From: DASZHA01 sp049644325
Lineage (GTDB): Bacteria; Chloroflexota; Dormibacteria; DASZGP01
Direction of reading: 5' to 3'
Assembly (NCBI GenBank): GCA_049644325.1
Contig: JBARRR010000164.1
Span: 1 to 8,016 of the forward strand
DNA: 8,016 nucleotides
Part shown: piece after piece, positions 1-4,477 of the stretch
How the letters are laid out: every line of letters begins with the position of its first letter
Numbering within the stretch: position 1 is the stretch's first letter
Program-made: the position numbers and the translations under genes
The notes under the pieces: generated by a model
Databases searched by the model: none
What the model was told of the DNA's origin: nothing
Seen by the model: only the letters and a program-made list of their open reading frames with translations

Positions 1-174
1 CGCGGCAGCCACCACCTGGTCCTGGTCCTCCTCGACGCCGAGGCTATGGTGCGCGACAACGGACCCCTCCTGGACTGGGGCTTTGTCCAGGAGGGCCTGC
101 CGCCACTGATCGTGCCCTCCCCCAGCCCGTCGCCGGGGGCTTCGCCCTCACCCTCGCCGAAGCGCGTGCGCTGA
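1..174 (+). CDS. D-alanyl-D-alanine carboxypeptidase-like protein, C-terminal fragment (5' end outside window)
   Basis: Reading frame 1 is open from the window edge to a TGA at 172-174, giving the last 57 residues of a longer protein. The segment SHHLVLVLLDAEAMVRDNG followed by LLDWGF resembles the end of the catalytic domain of S11-family serine carboxypeptidases (DacA/PBP5 type), where a strand of the form 'rLIaVVLGa' is followed by 'a..LLdwGF'. These enzymes trim the terminal D-Ala of peptidoglycan stem peptides outside the membrane. After about residue 40 the protein ends in a low-complexity Pro/Ser tail and a basic KRVR terminus, not in a clear C-terminal amphipathic membrane anchor. The active-site SxxK, SxN and KTG motifs lie outside the window, so the assignment rests only on the C-terminal signature. 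It converges with the dodecin gene, with 40 bp between the two stop codons. Confidence 0.55.
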   Translation, partial: RGSHHLVLVLLDAEAMVRDNGPLLDWGFVQEGLPPLIVPSPSPSPGASPSPSPKRVR

Positions 175-214
175 AGGCGGGCTCAGCAGATTCCCTGTTG
201 CCGCCCCCCGCCGG

Positions 215-430
215 CTACGGCTTGCTGTCGTACTTGAATGACAGGTTCAGCCGGGTGCGGTAGGTCTTGACCTTGCCACCCTCGATGGTGACGTCGAGCT
301 TGACCACCTCGGCGATGCGGAGGTCACGCAGGGACTTGCTGGCGGTCGCAACCGCGCTGGCGGCCGCGTCCTCCCATGACTTCTCGCTGACGCCGATGAT
401 GTCCGTGACGCGATAAACGCTGTCTGCCAT
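215..430 (-). CDS. Dodecin family small protein
   Basis: This 71-residue protein has the size and pattern of dodecins, small beta-alpha-beta-beta proteins that assemble into hollow dodecamers and in characterised members store flavins or CoA. The N-terminal strand VYRVTDIIGVS is followed by a helix (about residues 15-36) and two long strands (about 40-51 and 54-68), with the typical motif 'EV..l...iE.GKVktY...L.lsF'. The flavin-stacking Trp of classical dodecins (in 'DWFEV' or 'VWAEV' contexts) is Ile39 here, in the segment LRIAEV. Flavin binding is therefore uncertain. The ATG at 430 is backed by a strong ribosome binding site (435-442). It lies 68 bp downstream of the lipoprotein gene on the same strand and may be co-transcribed with it. 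Family assignment is confident; the ligand is not. Confidence 0.87.
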   Translation of the reverse strand: MADSVYRVTDIIGVSEKSWEDAAASAVATASKSLRDLRIAEVVKLDVTIEGGKVKTYRTRLNLSFKYDSKP

Positions 431-434
431 TCGA

Positions 435-442
435 CTCCTCCC
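435..442 (-). promoter_or_regulatory. Ribosome binding site of the dodecin gene
   Basis: On the minus strand the bases read GGGAGGAG, ending 4 nt before the ATG at 430. This is a near-perfect Shine-Dalgarno match and fixes the start of the dodecin gene. Confidence 0.8.
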
Positions 443-460
443 AGGTGATTTCTTGCCGTA

Positions 461-477
461 GTGCCCGATTTTGGCAC
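461..477. repeat. Small inverted repeat between lipoprotein and dodecin genes
   Basis: GTGCC (461-465) and GGCAC (473-477) form a perfect 5-bp inverted repeat around a 7-nt loop, in the 68-bp gap between the lipoprotein stop and the dodecin start. There is no T-run after it in either direction, so a classical intrinsic terminator is not supported. It could be a weak RNA hairpin or a protein-binding site, or it could be chance. Confidence 0.25.
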
Positions 478-498
478 AGGCCTAATCCGGGCGTCGCC

Positions 499-1092
499 TC
501 AGGTCGAAGCGCAGGCAAACTTGCCGCTTACATGCAGCCCACTGGTGAAGTTGGTGTCGATGTCGCCCGACCGGTGGTCGTCGGCGATCGTGAATCCGCC
601 GGTGTCGCCCAGGTAGTCGAGGTTCTTGGTGTGGACGGCGATGTTGATGGTGCCGTCATCGTTGCGCGCCGGGTACTTCCCGGGCCCCTTGTCGTTGACC
701 AGGGTCATGTAGATCGTGACGTCGGTCCCCGAGAGGCTGGCGCTCAGGGCCGCGTTCCACTGGCCGTTGGAGCCGCCGCAGCTGGTGACCGCCTTGTTGA
801 TCTTGCCGGTGATCGCGCCGTCCAGGGTCAGGTCCTGATCGATGGGCAGCCTCGACTGGGCCGAGGTCGCGCCCTGGTTGTTGACAGGCGACCCGCTGGC
901 GGTGGGAGCCGCCTGGGTGACCGCGCTGGGGCTGGGGCTGGCGCTGGCAAAGGGATTGAGCGAGTCCGGCGAGCAGGCGGAGACCAGCACCGGTGCCACC
1001 AGCACCGCCAGGACGCCGGCTAGGCCCCGCCCGTGGACAGACGAAAATCGCTCCAAAGCACTCACCCGCCGCTGCAAATTCGTACCCGGCAT
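499..1092 (-). CDS. Small secreted lipoprotein of unknown function
   Basis: A 197-residue protein with a lipoprotein signal peptide. A basic N-region is followed by a hydrophobic stretch (about residues 24-37) and the lipobox V-S-A-C with Cys40, so the mature protein should be lipid-anchored on the outer face of the membrane. Residues 41-80 are a Ser/Pro/Ala/Thr-rich linker. The rest (about 84-197) looks like an all-beta domain with two further cysteines, C105 (TSCGG) and C194 near the end (FACAST), well placed for a disulfide. A late strand followed by a C-terminal Cys recalls the layout of mycobacterial LpqH-type (19 kDa) lipoproteins, but this is a resemblance in layout only. The start is uncertain: the ATG at 1092 lacks a Shine-Dalgarno sequence and makes a long N-region. 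In-frame GTG (residue 10) or TTG (residue 13) starts would give a more typical signal peptide. Confidence 0.75.
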   Translation of the reverse strand: MPGTNLQRRVSALERFSSVHGRGLAGVLAVLVAPVLVSACSPDSLNPFASASPSPSAVTQAAPTASGSPVNNQGATSAQSRLPIDQDLTLDGAITGKINKAVTSCGGSNGQWNAALSASLSGTDVTIYMTLVNDKGPGKYPARNDDGTINIAVHTKNLDYLGDTGGFTIADDHRSGDIDTNFTSGLHVSGKFACAST

Positions 1093-1120
1093 TATGGTGC
1101 ATCGGCGCTGTGTTTATATC

Positions 1121-1126
1121 TACTCT
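1121..1126 (+). promoter_or_regulatory. Possible -10 element upstream of the oxygenase-like gene
   Basis: The 102-bp gap between the divergent lipoprotein and oxygenase-like genes (1093-1194) includes an AT-richer patch in otherwise GC-rich DNA. TACTCT here matches the TANNNT pattern and would leave a leader of roughly 60 nt before the GTG at 1195. No convincing -35 element is seen. The same patch read on the minus strand contains TATAAA, which could serve the lipoprotein gene. Confidence 0.25.
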
Positions 1127-1179
1127 GACTTTTCTCGCCCCCTGCTCACTGCGTCGACCACGGACCTATTCACGACACC

Positions 1180-1186
1180 GGAGGAG
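1180..1186 (+). promoter_or_regulatory. Ribosome binding site that selects the GTG start at 1195
   Basis: GGAGGAG lies 8 nt upstream of the GTG at 1195. An ATG at 1187-1189 directly after it is in another frame and too close, so the GTG is the likely initiator. Confidence 0.75.
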
Positions 1187-1194
1187 ATGCCCTC

Positions 1195-1839
1195 GTGTAC
1201 AAGAAACTGCCCGTCCTGGAGGAGAAGGGATTCGTCGTTCTCAAGGATTACGACGGTCCGGAGATTCCTGACAGCGAGTTCAGGAGCCTCGAGTTCGTCG
1301 ATTGGAAGTCTGGTGGCGACACCAATTTCGCCCCCATCGCCTCGGCCTTTGGCGAGATGGAGTGCCATGGCTTCTGGGATCACGGCAAGCCCGACAAGGG
1401 CGGCATGTGGACCAAGAACCGTGAGATCTGCCCTTCGCTGGTGGAATACGTCGAGAACATCGGCGCCAACTTCGGCCGGGTCCGAGTGATCGAGCTGAAG
1501 CCCTACGCCAGTCGCGAGGACGTCCTCAAGCAGATGCACCTGGACGACAACAACCGCCTCAACCCCGACGGCGAGGGCTGGGTGGTCCGCACCTGGCTGG
1601 AGCTCACCGACCACCCCGACTCCTACATGGTCCTGCGGGAGGACAAGGACGACCCCGCCACCGAGTCGCGCATCCCCACCATCAAGAACCGCCAGGTGGT
1701 GATCGACACCGAGCGACTGTGGCACGTCGTCTCCCACGTCAGCTCTGAGCCGCGCTACGCATTGATCACGTCGCTGGAGAGCGGTCCCGAGCTCGACGCC
1801 TGGATCCAGAGCCAGCTGCCGGTGCCAGCCAGGAGCTAA
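1195..1839 (+). CDS. Conserved protein, probable double-stranded beta-helix (2-oxoglutarate/Fe(II) oxygenase-like)
   Basis: A 214-residue soluble protein with no signal peptide or membrane segment, started by GTG with an ideally placed GGAGGAG. Its C-terminal half has a layout that fits a cupin/jelly-roll oxygenase related to the aspartyl/asparaginyl beta-hydroxylase group. The strand RVRVIELKPY (95-104) is followed by QMHLDDNN with H115-x-D117 as a candidate metal pair. VVRTWLEL (130-137) and QVVIDTERLWHVVSH (167-181) then supply a distal His (H177 or H181), and R187 in PRYALI could bind the 2-oxoglutarate carboxylate. The N-terminal half (1-90) is Trp/Gly/Asp-rich with no domain I recognise. 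I do not know the substrate. Neighbouring genes appear to be separate units and give no pathway clue. The fold and the metal residues are inferred from motif order alone. Confidence 0.6.
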   Translation: MYKKLPVLEEKGFVVLKDYDGPEIPDSEFRSLEFVDWKSGGDTNFAPIASAFGEMECHGFWDHGKPDKGGMWTKNREICPSLVEYVENIGANFGRVRVIELKPYASREDVLKQMHLDDNNRLNPDGEGWVVRTWLELTDHPDSYMVLREDKDDPATESRIPTIKNRQVVIDTERLWHVVSHVSSEPRYALITSLESGPELDAWIQSQLPVPARS

Positions 1840-1870
1840 CCCCGCGCCGGCGCCGTACCGCCTAAGCGTC

Positions 1871-1876
1871 TAGCCT
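1871..1876 (+). promoter_or_regulatory. Candidate -10 element of the double-hotdog gene
   Basis: TAGCCT fits the TAN(G/C)CT hexamer seen before several genes in this window. Transcription starting about 7 nt later (near 1883) would give a leader of about 20 nt that includes the GGAGG at 1895-1899. No -35 consensus is visible at the expected distance. Confidence 0.35.
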
Positions 1877-1894
1877 GATTACCTCGGAAGGTGC

Positions 1895-1899
1895 GGAGG
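1895..1899 (+). promoter_or_regulatory. Ribosome binding site placed before an ATA codon
   Basis: GGAGG (continuing as GGAGGGG to 1901) sits 5 nt before the ATA at 1905-1907. No in-frame ATG, GTG or TTG exists between the upstream in-frame stop (TAA, 1863-1865) and 2067. This is therefore the best ribosome binding site for the double-hotdog gene. Confidence 0.5.
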
Positions 1900-1904
1900 G
1901 GCGG

Positions 1905-3005
1905 ATAGGACAAACGGCTGGAGGCAAGGCGACACCGGTCTGGCGGGAGCCGTCGCGAGGTGGGATCCCCGATCCCCGCATATTCCAGCTGTCGCCGGAG
2001 GACTTTGCGCGCGTCTTTGAGGCGGGCAAGTTTCCCCTGCCGCCCCTGAGCCACCTGACCGGCACGGTGTTCCGGGACGGCGACGACGACCGCACGCTCT
2101 GGGAGATGCCGGCCAGCCCCTGGTGCCTGTCATCACAGGGGGTGATTCCCGGCGGGTTGCTGGGGGTTGTCGCAGACATGGCGCTGGGGTCGGCGGTGGG
2201 GCGGCGGGTCAGGACATTGTTCAGCACGTCGGAGATGTCATTCGCCTTCGTCCGGCCGGCAACCGCCGCCAGCGGCGTCCTCACCGCCGAAGGACGGTTC
2301 GTCAGCCTGACCGGTCGGCTGGGCCTGACCGACTGCACCATTACCGACAGCAACGGCGAGGTGATCACCCGTACCACTGCCCGCAATGTGATGGCCGGCG
2401 CGATGCCGGCCGCCGAGAATCCCCTCGACGAGACCGACCCCGTCGCCGTCGACGCCTTCATCGATTCGCTGCCGCAGGCCCCCCCCGTCCCTACGGACCC
2501 ACCCGATCCCCACCTGCGACCGGTGGTCGGCGAGGTTCTGCCTCGCGACACATGGGAGCGCCTGGGTGGGCGACACGTACTGGAAGGGCAGATCGCCGGC
2601 GACCTGCCGATGCCGCCGGTTCACCACCTGACCGGTATCCGGCCGACCGCTGTCGGCGACGGGGAGGTCGACTTCGCCATGCCCGCCAGCCCCTGGTTGA
2701 CCAGCGGATTCGGCACCGTCCAGGGCGGCTTTATTGCCTTCCTCGGCTACTCCGCCCTGGCCTCGGCAACCCAGACCACCACCGAGCCAGGCATGGCCCA
2801 CGTGCCGGTGGACCTCAAGATCAACTTCCTGCGGCCGGTGTTCGCCGACCCTGACCTCGGCGAGCTCACCGCCCACGGGCACGTGGTGCACCGCGGGCGC
2901 ACCTTGAGCGTCGCCGACTCCGAGGTCCGGGGGATCGACGGCAAGATGGTGGCTGTTGCCAGGGGCACCTCGATGGTGCTGGCGGACTCCCCCGCCACGG
3001 GCTAG
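1905..3005 (+). CDS. Tandem double-hotdog (PaaI-like) acyl-CoA thioesterase family protein
   Basis: From the proposed start the protein has 366 residues and contains two hotdog domains in tandem. The internal repeat is clear: PPLSHLTG (46-53) and MPASPW (68-73) recur as PPVHHLTG (237-244) and MPASPW (259-264). Each is followed by a GG-centred helix, GVIPGGLLGVVADMALGSA (79-97) and GTVQGGFIAFLGYSALASA (270-288), then the long hotdog strands. PaaI/4HBT-type enzymes hydrolyse acyl-CoA thioesters in the cytoplasm. The fused pair would act as a built-in dimer. The HGG histidine is Pro in the first copy and Gln in the second; only the first copy keeps the helix aspartate (D91; Tyr282 in the second). 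The first canonical start (GTG 2067) would cut off residues 1-54, including the first HLTG motif, so I place the start at the ATA at 1905 behind GGAGG. The substrate is unknown. Confidence 0.75.
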   Translation: MGQTAGGKATPVWREPSRGGIPDPRIFQLSPEDFARVFEAGKFPLPPLSHLTGTVFRDGDDDRTLWEMPASPWCLSSQGVIPGGLLGVVADMALGSAVGRRVRTLFSTSEMSFAFVRPATAASGVLTAEGRFVSLTGRLGLTDCTITDSNGEVITRTTARNVMAGAMPAAENPLDETDPVAVDAFIDSLPQAPPVPTDPPDPHLRPVVGEVLPRDTWERLGGRHVLEGQIAGDLPMPPVHHLTGIRPTAVGDGEVDFAMPASPWLTSGFGTVQGGFIAFLGYSALASATQTTTEPGMAHVPVDLKINFLRPVFADPDLGELTAHGHVVHRGRTLSVADSEVRGIDGKMVAVARGTSMVLADSPATG

Positions 3006-3008
3006 CCC
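2999..3008. repeat. Palindrome containing both stop codons of convergent genes
   Basis: GGGCTAGCCC is a perfect 10-bp palindrome. The plus-strand TAG (3003-3005) ends the double-hotdog gene and the minus-strand TAG (3004-3002) ends the 227-aa protein gene, so the two coding regions overlap by 4 bp. No T-tract follows on either side, so terminator function is unproven. Confidence 0.5.
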
Positions 3009-3685
3009 AGGCTGGACCTCAGGGCGAAGTAGGCCAGCAGGGTGTAGCGGGCCGCCGATGCGTCGCCCTGTCGCCACAGCATCTTGCCCAGGTGTGCCCC
3101 GGGCGTGACCTCGACCAGCTCGTCGCGGATCGACCGGATGATAAGGCGGGGATTGGCGGCAACCGGGTCGTAGTCGATGACCAGGACGTCGACGTCGGGG
3201 TCGAGCGCCCCCGGCTCCACCCGGGTGTCGAAGTCGAAGCCGCTGATCCGATCGGTTGCCGGGCGCATTGGATACAGCGGCCAGAGCAGCTTTGCCGGCC
3301 ACCGAGCGCTGCGCAGCATGAGGTTGTCGCCGGAGGCGGCGGCCGCGTTGAAACGCTTGCCGGCCCACGGCAGCCACATCGCGGTGATCCCGGCCAGGGC
3401 GCGGTCGAGGGCAGGGTTGAAGACAAAGCCCAACAACATTCCTTGGGTCGGTCCGTCGATGCCCACCGAGGGCGTCCCCGACCGGAACAGCCGGCTCAGC
3501 TCCTCGGTGGCGCCGGCACGGTCGGTCTGGATCCGCCGGCCCGCCTCCGCGAACCAGGCCCAGGTCTCCGTCTGGGCCACCTCCGCGTCATGGCGCGACA
3601 GCCGCTGGAGCCGTTCCAGGCGCTCGTCGACGGCATTGGTGACGCTGTGGGCATTGGCTCGGTTCGAGGTGGTGGCGGTCGCCAT
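3002..3685 (-). CDS. Conserved protein of unknown function, divergent from and probably controlled by a TetR regulator
   Basis: A 227-residue protein that I cannot assign to a named family. It has no signal peptide or clear transmembrane segment. Residues about 18-70 are charged and helical, with possible coiled-coil character. The middle is rich in aromatic and hydrophobic residues (GMLLGFVFNP near 82-91, MWLPWAGKRF at 103-112, KLLWPLYPM at 132-140). The C-terminal part alternates acidic turns and strands (GFDFDTRVEPGALDPDVDVL, then NPRLIIRSIRDELVEVTPG, then YTLLAYFALRS), reminiscent of a small lipocalin-like or ligand-binding beta-barrel. That is inference only. The start at ATG 3685 is chosen because AGGAGG (3693-3698) lies 7 nt upstream; an ATG at 3691 would be 1 nt from it. 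It has a consensus-like -35 and shares an operator-like palindrome with the divergent TetR gene, so it is probably the regulator's main target. Confidence 0.65.
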   Translation of the reverse strand: MATATTSNRANAHSVTNAVDERLERLQRLSRHDAEVAQTETWAWFAEAGRRIQTDRAGATEELSRLFRSGTPSVGIDGPTQGMLLGFVFNPALDRALAGITAMWLPWAGKRFNAAAASGDNLMLRSARWPAKLLWPLYPMRPATDRISGFDFDTRVEPGALDPDVDVLVIDYDPVAANPRLIIRSIRDELVEVTPGAHLGKMLWRQGDASAARYTLLAYFALRSSLG

Positions 3686-3692
3686 GGACATC

Positions 3693-3698
3693 CCTCCT
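3693..3698 (-). promoter_or_regulatory. Ribosome binding site deciding the start at 3685
   Basis: Minus-strand AGGAGG is 7 nt from the ATG at 3685 but only 1 nt from the in-frame ATG at 3691. This favours the downstream start. Confidence 0.7.
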
Positions 3699-3699
3699 G

Positions 3700-3728
3700 T
3701 TGCCGCTACGAATGAGAAACAGTATCCT
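3700..3728 (+). promoter_or_regulatory. Promoter of the TetR-type regulator gene
   Basis: TTGCCG (3700-3705) and TATCCT (3723-3728) are separated by exactly 17 nt, which is good sigma-70-type spacing. Transcription would begin near 3735, leaving a leader of only about 9 nt before the ATG at 3744. The -10 lies inside the inverted repeat at 3714-3733, so the regulator could repress itself. Confidence 0.5.
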
Positions 3729-3733
3729 TTCTC
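3714..3733. promoter_or_regulatory. Candidate TetR operator (inverted repeat)
   Basis: GAGAAA (3714-3719) and TTTCTC (3728-3733) are perfect 6-bp inverted arms around 8 nt, a 20-bp site in the 58-bp gap between divergent genes. It covers the -10 elements of both predicted promoters, a typical position for a TetR-family operator controlling itself and a divergent target. Binding by the adjacent regulator is inferred from position and symmetry. Confidence 0.5.
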
Positions 3734-3750
3734 TATCCCCCTTATGTCAA
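3721..3750 (-). promoter_or_regulatory. Promoter of the 227-aa unknown protein gene
   Basis: On the minus strand a perfect TTGACA (3750-3745) is followed after 18 nt by GATACT (3726-3721), a 4/6 match to TATAAT. Transcription would start near 3714, giving a leader of about 28 nt containing the AGGAGG. The -35 overlaps the start codon of the TetR gene, so the two promoters face away from each other and overlap. Confidence 0.5.
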
Positions 3751-4457
3751 GCCGCACGGACTACCCCCGAATCGCCCCCGACCTGCTGTCCCTGATGGCG
3801 GCGGTATCGCTGAAGGATGTTGCCGGCCAGGTCCCCGACGCCCTCCCCCGCCACCGTCACAGCCTCTCCCGTGAGACCGTGCGCGCCTCCCAGTTGATGC
3901 GCATCCTCGCCGCCACCGCCGAGGTCGTCGCCGCCCGAGGCTACTTCGGCACCACGGTGGGGGCGATCGTCGAGGCCGCGGGGGTATCGACCAAGACCTT
4001 CTATGGGCTCTACCCCGACAAGGAGGAGGCCTTCCTCGCCGCCTACTCCGCGCTCGACGTCGTGATGGAGCGGATGCGGGAGGCGGCCCTCGCCAAGACC
4101 GAGCCGAGGGCAATGCTGGAGGCGGGGCTGCGCGCCTTCCTCGAGACGCTCGCCGCGGAGCCGGCGGCAACCCGGATGTTCGTGGTCGAGGCGACTGCCG
4201 CCGGGCCACGTGTTCTGCGCCGCCGGGCCCAGGCCTACCACGACTTCGCCTCGCTGCTGGCGATACCCCTGGCGCTTGCCCGGCAGAGGCAGGCCGAGCT
4301 GCCCCGGGCCGACGAGGCGACCATGCTCGCCGTCCTGGGTGCGATCAACGAGCTTGTGCTCCAGCACCTGGTCGAGCACGATGCCGCTACCATTCCCGGG
4401 CTGCTGCCCACAGCCATGACCCTCGTCGAGCGTGTGTTCCTGACCCCGGCCAGCTGA
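3744..4457 (+). CDS. TetR/AcrR family transcriptional regulator
   Basis: A 237-residue protein with a TetR-type DNA-binding domain at about residues 47-96. Helix 1 (SQLMRILAATAEVVAARGY) is followed by the helix-turn-helix (TTVGAIVEAAGVSTKTFYGLYPDKEEAF), with the characteristic 'vs..tfY..f.dKe.lf' end. Residues about 100-235 are an all-helical ligand-binding and dimerisation domain, whose effector is unknown. A leader of about 45 residues precedes the HTH, longer than in many TetR proteins, and includes LPRHRHSLSRE, a segment common just before the HTH. ATG 3744 is the first start and fits the promoter. ATG 3795 (residue 18) is an alternative; neither has a Shine-Dalgarno sequence. Divergent arrangement and the palindrome at 3714-3733 point to autoregulation plus control of the adjacent unknown gene. 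The ORF stays open upstream to 3177, but that part is antisense to the neighbour. Confidence 0.88.
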   Translation: MSSRTDYPRIAPDLLSLMAAVSLKDVAGQVPDALPRHRHSLSRETVRASQLMRILAATAEVVAARGYFGTTVGAIVEAAGVSTKTFYGLYPDKEEAFLAAYSALDVVMERMREAALAKTEPRAMLEAGLRAFLETLAAEPAATRMFVVEATAAGPRVLRRRAQAYHDFASLLAIPLALARQRQAELPRADEATMLAVLGAINELVLQHLVEHDAATIPGLLPTAMTLVERVFLTPAS

Positions 4458-4465
4458 CCGATCCC

Positions 4466-4471
4466 TACGCT
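4466..4471 (+). promoter_or_regulatory. -10 element for a probably leaderless transcript of the AlkZ-like gene
   Basis: TACGCT is followed by only 6 nt before the GTG at 4478. At usual -10 to start-site spacing, transcription would begin at or next to the GTG, so the mRNA should be leaderless. This agrees with the lack of a Shine-Dalgarno sequence. No clear -35 is seen. Confidence 0.45.
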
Positions 4472-4477
4472 TTCCGG

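Noticed and set aside
210..221. GCCG-N4-CGGC hairpin between the convergent carboxypeptidase-like and dodecin genes as a bidirectional terminator
   Set aside because: The stem is only 4 bp, it includes the dodecin stop codon and lacks a T-run, so it is too weak to call.
445..1023. 192-aa open frame on the plus strand
   Set aside because: It is antisense to the lipoprotein gene, has low-complexity Gly/Ala/Val/Arg/Asp-rich composition and no domain pattern. The minus-strand protein has a signal peptide and lipobox.
1187..1189. ATG right after GGAGGAG as start of the oxygenase-like gene
   Set aside because: It is out of frame with the conserved protein and directly abuts the Shine-Dalgarno sequence. 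GTG 1195 is in frame with 8-nt spacing.
1844..1853. Palindrome GCGCCGGCGC just after the oxygenase-like gene as a terminator
   Set aside because: There is no loop-forming spacer and no T-tract. Such GC palindromes are expected by chance in DNA of this composition.
2238..3377. 379-aa open frame on the minus strand
   Set aside because: It spans parts of two convincing genes on both strands, is Gly/Arg/Ala-rich as expected from GC-rich antisense, and shows no recognisable domain.
3177..3743. Upstream extension of the TetR frame (full open frame of 426 aa)
   Set aside because: The extension is antisense to the 227-aa gene, reads as low-complexity Arg/Ser-rich sequence and crosses both predicted promoters. 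The TetR protein fits a start at 3744.
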